DNA of 18,435 bases from CAYFWF01 sp964346815 (GTDB taxonomy: Bacteria > Acidobacteriota > Aminicenantia > Aminicenantales > Aminicenantaceae), in contig CAYFWF010000065.1 of assembly GCA_964346815.1 (NCBI GenBank), positions 1-18,435 on the forward strand. Reading direction: 5' to 3'. The position numbers and the translations under genes are program-made. Below the pieces are notes generated by a model that saw nothing but the letters and a program-made list of their open reading frames with translations, made no database searches and was not told where the DNA came from. Positions 1-7,249 of the stretch are shown piece after piece (the stretch's first letter is position 1; the number at the start of each line of letters is the position of its first letter).

Positions 1-1058
1 GGTCTGAGAGTTATGACAAGAATTTTGAGGAAGTTTTCTCTGTTCAGGATGATATTGCTCAGAAAATTGCCAATGCTTTAAAAATTGAAGTGTTAGGGGG
101 AGATAAAACACAGATCATAACTCATTATACCAATGATCCTGCAGCGTATGAGCTGTACACGAGAGGCTATTTTTTCTTGGATAAGAGAGGGAAGTCAAAT
201 ATTGAAAAGGCAGTTGAGTGTTTTGATATGGCCATCCAGAAAGATGCCAATTATGCCCTTGCATATTTGGGACTTGCTGAATCCTATGTGAATTTAGGAG
301 ATTGGGGATATCTTCCCTCAGTTGAGGCCTATCCCAAAGCAAGAGAAGCAGCAAACCGGGCGCTTGAGATAGATAATTCCCTTTCAGAAGCCTACTGTGT
401 GCTTGCCATGGTTAAGTACACGTTTGATTGGGACTGGGAGAAGGCAGAAGAGTTGTTTAAATTGTCTATCTCTCTGAAGCCAAATTATTCTGATGCCCAC
501 AGAGAGTATGGATTGTATTTAACGAAATTGAAACGATTTGATGAAGCCCGCAAAGAATTAGAGAAAGCTCGGGAGCTTGATCCTGTTTCGCTTATCATTC
601 TTTCACATGTAACTTGGCCATTACGCTATTCCGGTCAATATGATGAAGCCATAAAACAATTAAAGCGGATTCTCCAGATGGACCCTGATTTTGGACCAGC
701 TCAAAGTTATCTTGCTGAAGGTTATTTTTGGAAGGGGATGTACGATGAAGCGATGGAGCTGTACCAAGAATTTGGCGGTGGAATTGGATTGGCAAGGTGT
801 TACGTAAAAATGGGAAAAATGGACGAAGCAAAAGAAATCATAAATCGATTATCTTCAAGGCAAAATATTAATCCCAGAGATCTCGCTGGATTTTATTTTA
901 TGATTGGAGAAAATGACCAAGGATATGATTGGCTTGAAAGGGGAATTGAAAATAGACATTATGGCCTCACCTTCCTTAAAATCCACGAGGCATTTGACAA
1001 TATCCGCTCAGACCTTCGCTTTAAGGCGATTATGAAGAAGGCAGGTCTGGATAAATGA
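1..1058 (+). CDS. TolB-like/TPR-repeat protein, C-terminal part (5' end outside window)
   Basis: The reading frame is open from base 3, so the gene begins to the left of the window; the GTG at 90 is an internal codon and not a start. The first visible residues (SYDKNFEEVFSVQDDIAQKI) match the end of the TolB/FlgO-like domain found in large adenylate-cyclase-type or CadC-type TPR regulators: a tail that reads 'S-Y-D...VFSVQDDIA'. After it come about seven TPR-like helical pairs, with typical Ala/Gly/Tyr spacing such as 'ALAYLGLAESYVNLGDW' and 'AQSYLAEGYFWKGMYDEA'. The protein ends at TGA 1056-1058. In the family, an N-terminal DNA-binding or kinase domain often precedes this part, but it cannot be seen here. 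The TPRs probably mediate protein contacts. The gene is visibly more AT-rich, with more TTA/AAA/ATT codons, than most of the window. Family is fairly sure, function unknown. Confidence 0.85.
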   Translation, partial: SESYDKNFEEVFSVQDDIAQKIANALKIEVLGGDKTQIITHYTNDPAAYELYTRGYFFLDKRGKSNIEKAVECFDMAIQKDANYALAYLGLAESYVNLGDWGYLPSVEAYPKAREAANRALEIDNSLSEAYCVLAMVKYTFDWDWEKAEELFKLSISLKPNYSDAHREYGLYLTKLKRFDEARKELEKARELDPVSLIILSHVTWPLRYSGQYDEAIKQLKRILQMDPDFGPAQSYLAEGYFWKGMYDEAMELYQEFGGGIGLARCYVKMGKMDEAKEIINRLSSRQNINPRDLAGFYFMIGENDQGYDWLERGIENRHYGLTFLKIHEAFDNIRSDLRFKAIMKKAGLDK

Positions 1059-1104
1059 AAAACAGCTGTCTGTAGTTCTCATCACTCCGGCTGAATTCTT
1101 TGCA

Positions 1105-1140
1105 TTTTTTAAAAAATAGGAAACCCGGGTGTTTTTTTTA
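1105..1140. terminator. Possible shared terminator between convergent genes
   Basis: The 94-base gap between two convergent genes holds a perfect T6A6 palindrome (1105-1116), then the palindrome ACCCGGGT, then a run of T (1131-1139). A6 at 1111-1116 could pair with the T-run around the GC-rich centre. Location and the T-tract fit a bidirectional terminator, but there is no clear GC-rich stem and loop. Confidence 0.25.
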
Positions 1141-1152
1141 CTCTTGTTTGTT

Positions 1153-2667
1153 CTAGATAGAGATAAAATCTGCGGCGAGCATTCCTGTATGGAAGGCCGT
1201 TGGAATGCCTCCCAGAAAAAGCTCGGAAGCTGCGAAGATTCCCACCATCAACAGGTTCGAAACAGGCGTTTCCACCAGGATTTTGCCTCCCAGGGCTTTT
1301 TCGTTCTTGACACCCCAGGTCCATCCTGCCAGAGAGCCCCGGTATCTCTGGCCCCAGTCCTGGTAGGTCAGGGGAGTAGCGATTTCCCTGACTTCCACAG
1401 CAGAGCCGAGCCCTGGAAGGATGTTTTCAACAGTCTGCACCAATGAGCGGGCCAATTTTTCCTTGTAAGGCCTGTACTCAGGTTTTCTCTTTTTCTCCCC
1501 TGTCCGGTAGTCTGAGAAATGATCGTAGGGGAAGCCCACCCGAAGCACCAGCGCAGCTTTTTCGGGAGGAGCCAGTTCGGGAGCATTGGCCGACCAAAGA
1601 CAGATCTCGATCTCCCGGTTGTCGAAATCTTCCAGTTCCGGCGTGATCTCTGGATCGTACCAGCGGCGGTAGAAGAGGTGGGATGCCCTCATGGAATTCA
1701 GGTTGACTTTGTCCGGGTCCACACCCAGATAGACGCACAATTCGGATCGAGTATAGGGAATTTTGGCGATATCATTCAGAAACTGCCTTTTCACCGCCTC
1801 TTCCTCCACGAGTTCGAAAAAAGTCCTTTTATAGTCCGCATTGGACACAATCCAGTGCGCCTGGTAAACCTGCCCGTTCTCACAAACCACGCCATTCGCT
1901 TTCCCGGCCTGTATTTGAATTTTTTTGACAGGACATTTCGTTATCAATTCCCCTCCGAAGCCCAGGAATGCCTCCACCATCAGGTCGGTCAAGCCGTAGA
2001 TGCCGCAGGAAGGAGACCAGATGCCCTCAAAAGACATGATGTTCCACATCAAGGCAAGGTTCAGAAAAGACATTGCCGGGAGATGAGTGCCCTGGGAGCC
2101 CAACAGATTTTTGATGATTTGGCTGTCGAAGTGGCTGTCCAGCAAGGCGCTGCAGGGTGTGGCGGAGAGGTCTTCGATGAGACGGATCTTATCTCGTGTG
2201 TCATCATCCAATCTCTCGAGAGCCATCTTCTTTCTCTCTCCGAGCAGGTAATCCGGATGCCAGGAAGAGATGTCCTCGATCGAGGCAATCGCTCTGCCGA
2301 GTTTCTCAAAGAAAACATCGATCTTTTTCTCATCCGGAAACGTCATTTTCAAATCTTCTTTGAATTCTTCGAAGGGACGGCTGTAAACGGTATCGAAATG
2401 AGGGGTGACGAGCTGGAAGTGGTTTCGTTTGAAATCGATCTTTTTCTCGATGCCGAGATCTTTTAAGAAATTCGCGACTCTGTGCGGGAAGCTGAAGCTC
2501 ATGGGGCCCATGGGAAAGGCGTATCCATCTCTGTGAAAGATGTAGCTCGTCCCGCCGGCATGATGGTTCTTCTCGAGCAGCAGGACTTTTTTCCCCGCTT
2601 TGGCGAGCTTCGCTGCACAGCTCAAACCGCCGATGCCGGATCCGATGACGATGACATCATATTTCAT
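1153..2667 (-). CDS. Phytoene desaturase-like FAD-dependent oxidoreductase
   Basis: This is a 504-residue cytosolic or membrane-associated flavoprotein. An N-terminal Rossmann motif is plain (VIVIGSGIGGLSCAAKLA, residues 6-23), with the acidic E32 at the end of beta-2 and the 'GGTS' that follows in the CrtI / carotenoid isomerase / retinol saturase group. An internal 'VSNADYKRTF' and a C-terminal FAD-contacting segment (LLMVGIFAASELFLGGIPTA) are also typical. The length (about 500 residues) is normal for the family. Substrate is unknown: no other carotenoid or isoprenoid gene is in the window. The frame stays open for 40 codons further upstream (to 2787), but that stretch has no protein-like pattern and contains a promoter-like sequence, so ATG 2667 (MKYDVIVIG) is chosen; an AGGAAA lies upstream. 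It stands alone and is divergent from the VWFA gene. Confidence 0.85.
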   Translation of the reverse strand: MKYDVIVIGSGIGGLSCAAKLAKAGKKVLLLEKNHHAGGTSYIFHRDGYAFPMGPMSFSFPHRVANFLKDLGIEKKIDFKRNHFQLVTPHFDTVYSRPFEEFKEDLKMTFPDEKKIDVFFEKLGRAIASIEDISSWHPDYLLGERKKMALERLDDDTRDKIRLIEDLSATPCSALLDSHFDSQIIKNLLGSQGTHLPAMSFLNLALMWNIMSFEGIWSPSCGIYGLTDLMVEAFLGFGGELITKCPVKKIQIQAGKANGVVCENGQVYQAHWIVSNADYKRTFFELVEEEAVKRQFLNDIAKIPYTRSELCVYLGVDPDKVNLNSMRASHLFYRRWYDPEITPELEDFDNREIEICLWSANAPELAPPEKAALVLRVGFPYDHFSDYRTGEKKRKPEYRPYKEKLARSLVQTVENILPGLGSAVEVREIATPLTYQDWGQRYRGSLAGWTWGVKNEKALGGKILVETPVSNLLMVGIFAASELFLGGIPTAFHTGMLAADFISI

Positions 2668-2747
2668 GGTGGTCTCATTTCCTGTGCGGCTTCTCTGCTC
2701 CAGCCCGGAGATCTTCTGCGGTGAAGCTGAAAAAAGTGTGAGCGGAG

Positions 2748-2778
2748 AGTATACCACAGTCTGTGCGATTGATTCCAA
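2748..2778 (-). promoter_or_regulatory. Putative promoter of the FAD oxidoreductase
   Basis: On the minus strand, TTGGAA (2778-2773) is followed after 19 bases by TATACT (2753-2748), preceded by TGG, which makes an extended -10. It lies about 80 bases before ATG 2667 and inside the possible N-terminal extension, which argues for the shorter protein. The 19-base spacing is longer than ideal. Confidence 0.4.
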
Positions 2779-2874
2779 ATTTTCCATGTGCTAGAATACA
2801 ATTCCAAAATCGTGATGCAGTAACAGTCAGGCAAGCCGATGCGTCAGCCCTCGGATTTTCTCCATCGAGAAACA

Positions 2875-2945
2875 ATGTCATTACGAGGGCCGAGGGTCCG
2901 TGGTAATCTCATATAATAAGAGGCCGCCACGCTCCGCTCGTGACA
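2875..2945. repeat. Short REP-like repeat (copy C, short form)
   Basis: The ends read TGTCATTACGAG and CTCGTGACA, imperfect inverted repeats of one another. Between them, 'TGGTAATCTCAT' and 'GCCGCCACGCTCCGCTCG' correspond to the outer parts of the longer repeats at 5060-5182 and 12690-12812. The central module of about 50 bases of those copies is absent. This resembles the dispersed GTCATTGCGAG...CTCGCAATGAC repeats known from many bacterial genomes. The relationship is judged by eye. Confidence 0.55.
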
Positions 2946-2978
2946 CCCGTTCTCCTCCGGATGGCTTCCTCACAGGCT

Positions 2979-3009
2979 CACCTGACAGGTGTTGAACTTT
3001 TCGCGAAAA
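2979..3009. promoter_or_regulatory. Paired palindromes, possible operator
   Basis: CACCTGACAGGTG (2979-2991) and TTTTCGCGAAAA (2998-3009) are both perfect dyads, their centres 19 bases apart, 57-87 bases before the VWFA start. Such spacing would put two dimer sites roughly two helical turns apart. No regulator is identified and the sites may be chance. Confidence 0.3.
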
Positions 3010-3065
3010 TGGAGATGCTTCCAATCGAGGGGAAAAACGCAGGCATAAAAAATTAGTAAAGACTA

Positions 3066-4064
3066 ATGAGAAAAACGACTCAATACATAAAAAAAATTCT
3101 AATGGTATCTTTTGTGCTTGCAGGCTTTTTCTCGATCATTATGAATATAAGTTCCGGGCCTCTATTTCCGCAGGAGAAAGAAAAGAAAGGAATTTCCTAT
3201 GATATCGCCGTCAGCGCCATCTCCATCGCTGTTTCGGTTCAGGACAAAAAAGGGCTGTACATCCGGGACCTTGATAAAGAGGATTTTTCGATCTATGAGA
3301 ACGACGAAAAAAAGGAGATCACCTATTTCAGCCACGATTTCGACGCTCCCTTGAGTTTGACCGTTCTGCTGGATGTGAGTGGAAGCATGGCTCTCCTGGA
3401 CAGGCTGAAAGAAAGCAAGGAGGCCCTGAAATATCTGGCAACCTATCTTCTCGACGAGAGCGATGAAGTCTCTCTCCTGATTTTTGCCGACGGACAGGTG
3501 GAAGTGGCTGTGAACTTTTCAAAGGACAAGAACGATTTTTTTGAAGTTCTGGAGGAGACCGAGGCTTATGGACAGACGGCCTTGAACGATGCCGTGGGGG
3601 TTTCTCCCGAATTTGCGAACAGAGGGAGTTTTGAGAAAAGAGCCCTTCTTTTGGTTACGGATGGAATCGAAAATGACAGTGAGTACTCTCCCGATCAGGC
3701 CATCGAAGTCGCGCGGAGGGTGGATGTCCCCATCTATACCATCGGATACAAAATTCCCTTGAGTGAGCAGTATTTGGAGAAATATAAGAGAACCCAAGGG
3801 TTGACGGCCTTCGGTATCATGGACTCTCTGGAAAGGTTTTCGTCCGCGACCGGAGGCAAGGCCTTTTTCTTGGATAATGCCTTCGATTTCAAGCACACTT
3901 TGAGGATGATAAAAAGAGAGCTCAGCCATCAGTATATCCTCGGATACACATCCTATACCGATCCCAAAGACGAGTATCGAAAAATAACGGTCACCACTTC
4001 GAAAAAGAATTACAAGGTGAGAACGAGAGAAGGGTATTACAGTGGGGAGAAGAAAGAATCGTGA
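3066..4064 (+). CDS. VWFA-related (Acidobacterial-type) secreted protein
   Basis: This 332-residue protein has an N-terminal signal or anchor segment (hydrophobic residues 10-28 after Lys/Arg), so it acts outside the cytoplasm. Residues 46-90 form the short beta domain ('SVQDKKGLYIRDLDKEDFSI') that precedes the von Willebrand A domain in TIGR03436-type proteins, a family typical of Acidobacteriota and Aminicenantes. The VWA domain has an intact MIDAS: DVSGS at 103-107, T171 in GQTALND and D199 in LLLVTDG. The C-terminal 'YILGYTSYTDPKDEYRKITV' is the usual end of the family. The metal site suggests metal-dependent protein binding, partner unknown. Start choice is weak: no clear ribosome binding site precedes ATG 3066, and ATG 3105 is an alternative with a shorter signal. 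The OmpA-like gene follows on the same strand but has its own promoter. Confidence 0.88.
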   Translation: MRKTTQYIKKILMVSFVLAGFFSIIMNISSGPLFPQEKEKKGISYDIAVSAISIAVSVQDKKGLYIRDLDKEDFSIYENDEKKEITYFSHDFDAPLSLTVLLDVSGSMALLDRLKESKEALKYLATYLLDESDEVSLLIFADGQVEVAVNFSKDKNDFFEVLEETEAYGQTALNDAVGVSPEFANRGSFEKRALLLVTDGIENDSEYSPDQAIEVARRVDVPIYTIGYKIPLSEQYLEKYKRTQGLTAFGIMDSLERFSSATGGKAFFLDNAFDFKHTLRMIKRELSHQYILGYTSYTDPKDEYRKITVTTSKKNYKVRTREGYYSGEKKES

Positions 4065-4076
4065 TGTTCGATCACG
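4060..4076 (+). terminator. Small hairpin over the VWFA stop codon
   Basis: CGTGAT (4060-4065) and ATCACG (4071-4076) can form a 6-bp stem with a 5-base loop that covers the TGA stop. No T-tract follows directly (a T-rich stretch comes at 4103-4114), so termination is doubtful; it could only stabilise the 3' end. Confidence 0.2.
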
Positions 4077-4111
4077 GTTCTGGAAATGTTAATATCCAGA
4101 AGTTTTTTGTT

Positions 4112-4139
4112 TTGTAAACACTATGTCTTGTGCTATGAT
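4112..4139 (+). promoter_or_regulatory. Putative promoter of the OmpA-like lipoprotein
   Basis: TTGTAA (4112-4117), 16 bases, then TATGAT (4134-4139) preceded by TGC, an extended -10. It ends 33 bases before ATG 4173, leaving a short leader with the ribosome binding site. It lies inside a possible 29-codon N-terminal extension of the frame, supporting the later start. Confidence 0.5.
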
Positions 4140-4160
4140 AACACTATCCGAGTAGAGGAA

Positions 4161-4168
4161 AGGGAGGA
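4161..4168 (+). promoter_or_regulatory. Ribosome binding site fixing the OmpA-like start
   Basis: AGGGAGGA lies 4 bases before ATG 4173. The frame is open back to 4086, but the lipoprotein signal begins right at 4173, so both the site and the signal peptide choose this start. Confidence 0.7.
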
Positions 4169-4172
4169 AAAA

Positions 4173-4820
4173 ATGAAAATAAACAGAATCGCCTTCCTGA
4201 CGGGGGCATTCCTGCTCATCGGCTTGTTCGCCGTCACGGGATGCGCCACCAAAAAATATGTGTCGGGAGAAGTGGCTACTCTGGACCAGAAAGTGGAAGG
4301 GGTAGAGACTGCGGTCGAAGAGAACCAGAAAAGAATCCAGGAACATGACGAGCGGTTAGCCACCCTCGGTTCGTTGATCAAGGAGCAGGAAGCCCAGATG
4401 AAACAGCAGAAGTCCGAATTGGACAGCAGGATAAGCGAGGTCAAAAAAGCGGCTCAGGGAAAATTGATCTTCGAAGAGGTTCTGAAGAACGATGACGCGA
4501 AATTCAAGTTCGACAGCTATGAATTGAGCGATGATGCCGAAGCCATGCTGGATGAGTTCGTTCAATTCCTGATCGAGCAGGACAAGGGCGTGTATCTGGA
4601 GATTCAAGGGCATACCGATAGTACGGGACCGGAAGCCTGGAATTTGATTCTGGGGGAGAAGAGAGCCGAAGCCGTGATGGATTATCTCCACAAGAAGTAC
4701 AATATCCCTCTCCACAGAATGGAAGTGATCAGTTACGGCAGCGAAAAGCCCGTGGGCGACAATTCGACCCGTGAGGGGAGAGCTGAGAACAGGAGAGTGG
4801 TCATTTTAGTGTATGAATAG
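4173..4820 (+). CDS. OmpA/Pal-like outer membrane lipoprotein
   Basis: The protein has 215 residues. A lipoprotein signal ends in the lipobox VTGC with Cys24 as the lipid-modified residue. Residues about 34-95 are a heptad-rich coiled coil ('VEGVETAVEENQKRIQEHDE'). Residues 108-215 are an OmpA C-terminal peptidoglycan-binding domain: FDSYELSDDAEAML, then IQGHTDSTGPEAWN (144-157), then GEKRAEAVMDYL, and NRRV (206-209). The HTD and the late Asn-Arg-Arg are the conserved diaminopimelate contacts of the family. It probably tethers the outer membrane to peptidoglycan, as Pal does, but with a coiled-coil spacer as in some YiaD/Lpp-OmpA hybrids. No tol genes are nearby, so identity as Pal itself is not claimed. 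It has its own promoter and a strong ribosome binding site. Confidence 0.9.
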   Translation: MKINRIAFLTGAFLLIGLFAVTGCATKKYVSGEVATLDQKVEGVETAVEENQKRIQEHDERLATLGSLIKEQEAQMKQQKSELDSRISEVKKAAQGKLIFEEVLKNDDAKFKFDSYELSDDAEAMLDEFVQFLIEQDKGVYLEIQGHTDSTGPEAWNLILGEKRAEAVMDYLHKKYNIPLHRMEVISYGSEKPVGDNSTREGRAENRRVVILVYE

Positions 4821-5031
4821 ATAGAGAATAGGCATATCTTTTAAATCGTTTGCATCTTATCTGAATCATTTCTTTACGCCCTGGCAAATTCCTCTAAGGA
4901 TCATTGCGCTGACTCCGCTTTTTTTACACAGTGTGGCGGAGAAAGAATATTTATCCGGGCATCATTGTCCACTGCCTTATGAACCTCGGCGGTTCATTTG
5001 CAGCAGCGATCTCAATCATCAGCCTTAACTG
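4821..5031. other. Intergenic stretch before repeat copy A
   Basis: No gene is supported. A perfect 7-bp stem, ATGAACC/GGTTCAT with loop TCGGC, lies at 4979-4997; it is followed only by TTTG, so it is a poor intrinsic terminator. A weaker 6-bp inverted repeat, CTCCGC/GCGGAG around a T-run, lies near 4915-4941. Either could end the OmpA-like transcript. Confidence 0.4.
4979..4997 (+). terminator. Hairpin downstream of the OmpA-like gene
   Basis: ATGAACC, loop TCGGC, GGTTCAT: a perfect 7-bp stem about 160 bases after the stop codon. There is no real T-tract after it, so the call rests on the stem only. Confidence 0.2.
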
Positions 5032-5205
5032 ATATTAACGCATTAAGTAATGTGATACTGTCATGGCGAGTGACCAAAGGTCGCGCGGCCATCTCATAAG
5101 GGTTTGCTTCGCTATGCTCGCAACAAGGCTTCACTTCATTTGCAACAACGGATCGCCACGTCGCCCCACTTCTCGCGATGACCCGGGAATTAATACGTTC
5201 ATAAT
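5032..5205 (-). repeat. Inverted-repeat element, copy A (MITE-like, long form)
   Basis: The core at 5060-5182 (GTCATGGCGAG ... CTCGCGATGAC, 123 bp) matches the reverse complement of 12690-12812 with about 7 differences counted by eye, no gaps. The similarity goes on outward to AT-rich ends ('ACGCATTAA' on the left, 'GAATTAAT' on the right). The terminal inverted repeats are more decayed here than in copy B. It sits between two convergent genes. No transposase is encoded; the short open frames across it are by-products of the repeat. Confidence 0.8.
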
Positions 5206-5225
5206 AGCTTCGGAATATCAAGAAA

Positions 5226-7136
5226 TCAATTTTCCGCAGCTTGCTCCACCCGGCCGCCGAGGTGTATACCCAGAAACTTTTCCATGGCCCTGTAGAAGTC
5301 GAAGCGGTTCTCTTCATTGCGGAAGCCGTGGCCTTCGTTATCCTTAACCATGTACTCGACTTCGATGCCCCGTTCTCTCAAAGCTTCGACGATCTGATCC
5401 GATTCGCCCTTGTTCACCCGGGGGTCATTGGCACCTTGTGCGACCAGCATCGGAACCTTGATTTTGTCTGCATGAAAGATGGGTGAGACCCTCTCCCACA
5501 ATTCCTTGTCTTTCTCCGGATGTCCCATCATTTCGTAAAACATCTCCCGCATCGGCTCCCAGTAGGGCGGGACGGATTTCATCAGGGTGAAGAGGTTGGA
5601 GACGCCGACGTAATCCACGCCGCAGGCATATAAATCGGGTGTGAAGGCAACTCCGGCCAGGGTGGCGTATCCTCCGAAGGACCCTCCGTATATGCCCACG
5701 CGATCAGGGTCGGCGATTCCCTGTTCGATCAACCAGTTGACTCCATCCGTGATGTCGTCCTGAATTGCCAGACCCCACTGTTTGAATCCAGCCTCCCAGA
5801 ATTCACGTCCATACCCGGTCGAGGTCCGGAAGTTCATCTGAAGAACACCGTAACCGCGGTTTGCCAAAAACTGCACTTCTGGATTGAAACCCCAGACATC
5901 CCTGGCCCAGGGGCCGCCGTGCGGATTGACCACGATCGGGAGATTCTCCGGCTTTAATCCTTTAGGGAGAGTCAAGTACCCGTGGATGATCAAACCATCC
6001 CGGGATGTGTACTGGATGGGTTTCATTTCGGCCAGTTCTTCTTCGTTCAGCCAGGGACTGACATCGGCCAGTTTCATGAATTCATCTGTCTCACGGTCGA
6101 GGTAGTAATAAGCCCCCAGGGACCGGTCGCTGTAGGTGCGGACAAGGACCTTGGTCTCATCCCGGCTCATGTTGGCAACGACCACCTCGCCCCCGGGCAG
6201 CCTCGCCTCCAAATTTTCCTGGAGCTGTCTCCGGTCTTCGTCCAGGAAATGGTAGTGCCTTTTCTCGGTGAGATAGACCACTCCGGTGATGACTTTGCGC
6301 TTGTCCGACCTCAGGAGTCCCGAGACATCGACCTCGGGATGTTCGTAAATGAGCCGGGTGGTCTCCTTGGTGTCGATATCGTATTCGAAGATTGCGGTTT
6401 TGTCCCTGCCGATATTGGAGGCCACATACAGATTCTGGTTGTCGAAAGTGAAAAACAGGGGCGCCAGAGTCTCCTTGAAGTTGGTGGTTATAAGCGTCTG
6501 GAAGTCGTCCTTTTCGGTTGGGCGGTACAGCACACTGGTGTTGACGCCATCGGTCGTCGTCACGATACGCAGTTTGCCGTCATGATCGGTCTGCCAGCCT
6601 GTGTAGGTGCCAGGATTTTCGGCAATCATCTCCATATCCCCGGTGTTAACATTGATCCTGAACGCATCGAAGAAGCGTTTGTCCCGGTTGTTGATGGCGA
6701 TCAATATGTGCTCATCGTCGTTTTTCAAGTCATCGATCAGTTGAACCCGAACCTTTTCGAAGGGGGTAAGGGTTTTCTCTTCGCTCCCGTCGATATTGAC
6801 GGCATACAATTTGAAATTTTCGTCTCCTCCCTTGTCCTGCACATACGCGATGCGCTCGTTGTTGGCCCAGAAATATCCGGCGATATCCCTCTCTGTCGCA
6901 TGGGTGATGCGGGTCGCCTCCTCTTCACCGATTTTCTGCACATGGACATTGAGACGCTTTTCCCACGGCTGCATAAAGGCCAGATGCGTCCCATCAGGGG
7001 AAAGAGAAAATGCTGTCTTTTCCGGGTTGCGGAAGAAATCCTCCATCGGGATCAACCGCGGCATCTCCTCCTTGGGAGCGCAGCTCGCAATCAAGACTAG
7101 AAGACAAAAAACTGAAGCTATAGTCCGGACACGCAT
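5226..7136 (-). CDS. S9 family prolyl oligopeptidase-like peptidase, lipoprotein
   Basis: The protein has 636 residues. The signal sequence ends in LIASC with Cys19 as lipid attachment, so it is anchored in the envelope. Residues about 35-360 show WD/PD40-like beta-propeller repeats ('AFSLSPDGTHLAF', 'RIAYVQDKGGDENF'), and residues 375-625 form the alpha/beta-hydrolase: oxyanion NPHGGPW (404-410), nucleophile elbow YGGSFGG with Ser486, Asp571 in GANDPRV, and His603 in EGHGF. All three catalytic residues are present. The family (S9B/S9C, dipeptidyl- or acylaminoacyl-peptidases) releases short peptides from oligopeptides. Start ATG 7136 has AAAGGAGG 5 bases upstream; a start 8 codons earlier lacks such a site. 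It follows the M28 peptidase gene on the same strand after a 113-base gap with its own -10-like sequence, so separate transcription is likely. Confidence 0.92.
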   Translation of the reverse strand: MRVRTIASVFCLLVLIASCAPKEEMPRLIPMEDFFRNPEKTAFSLSPDGTHLAFMQPWEKRLNVHVQKIGEEEATRITHATERDIAGYFWANNERIAYVQDKGGDENFKLYAVNIDGSEEKTLTPFEKVRVQLIDDLKNDDEHILIAINNRDKRFFDAFRINVNTGDMEMIAENPGTYTGWQTDHDGKLRIVTTTDGVNTSVLYRPTEKDDFQTLITTNFKETLAPLFFTFDNQNLYVASNIGRDKTAIFEYDIDTKETTRLIYEHPEVDVSGLLRSDKRKVITGVVYLTEKRHYHFLDEDRRQLQENLEARLPGGEVVVANMSRDETKVLVRTYSDRSLGAYYYLDRETDEFMKLADVSPWLNEEELAEMKPIQYTSRDGLIIHGYLTLPKGLKPENLPIVVNPHGGPWARDVWGFNPEVQFLANRGYGVLQMNFRTSTGYGREFWEAGFKQWGLAIQDDITDGVNWLIEQGIADPDRVGIYGGSFGGYATLAGVAFTPDLYACGVDYVGVSNLFTLMKSVPPYWEPMREMFYEMMGHPEKDKELWERVSPIFHADKIKVPMLVAQGANDPRVNKGESDQIVEALRERGIEVEYMVKDNEGHGFRNEENRFDFYRAMEKFLGIHLGGRVEQAAEN

Positions 7137-7178
7137 AAAAACCTCCTTTCTGGAATTCAAAGTGTTATCTCTCTAAGT

Positions 7179-7184
7179 ATTATA
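7179..7184 (-). promoter_or_regulatory. Putative -10 element of the S9 peptidase gene
   Basis: A perfect TATAAT on the minus strand lies 42 bases before ATG 7136. There is no good -35 at 16-18 bases (a TTGATG sits only 9 bases upstream), so this may need an activator or may be chance in an AT-rich gap. Confidence 0.3.
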
Positions 7185-7249
7185 CGAAAACAGCATCAAT
7201 TGGTTATGTTTATTTTATAGCTTGAACGTCTCCATTTCCCTGATAGTGC

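Larger units (their letters stand above)
2668..3065. other. Divergent intergenic region, about 400 bp
   Basis: No gene is supported here. It holds the oxidoreductase promoter (2748-2778), a short REP-like repeat (2875-2945), an interrupted palindrome CACCTG-A-CAGGTG (2979-2991) and a perfect palindrome TTTTCGCGAAAA (2998-3009). A 15-codon frame runs ATG 3009 to TAG 3056, just before the VWFA start; it has no visible ribosome binding site. An inverted repeat ATTAGT/ACTAAT (3052-3067) overlaps the VWFA start codon. Confidence 0.6.

Noticed and set aside
1519..2466. 315-codon plus-strand frame opposite the FAD oxidoreductase
   Set aside because: Antisense shadow; the minus-strand protein has clear FAD-binding and C-terminal family motifs.
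5063..5347. Short frames within repeat copy A, with a similar frame in copy B (12588-12809)
   Set aside because: The two predicted peptides resemble one another only because the repeats do; no start signals, and both run across repeat borders into unrelated DNA.
5982..7100. 372-codon plus-strand frame opposite the S9 peptidase
   Set aside because: Antisense shadow with no domain or start signal; the opposite strand encodes an intact catalytic triad protein.
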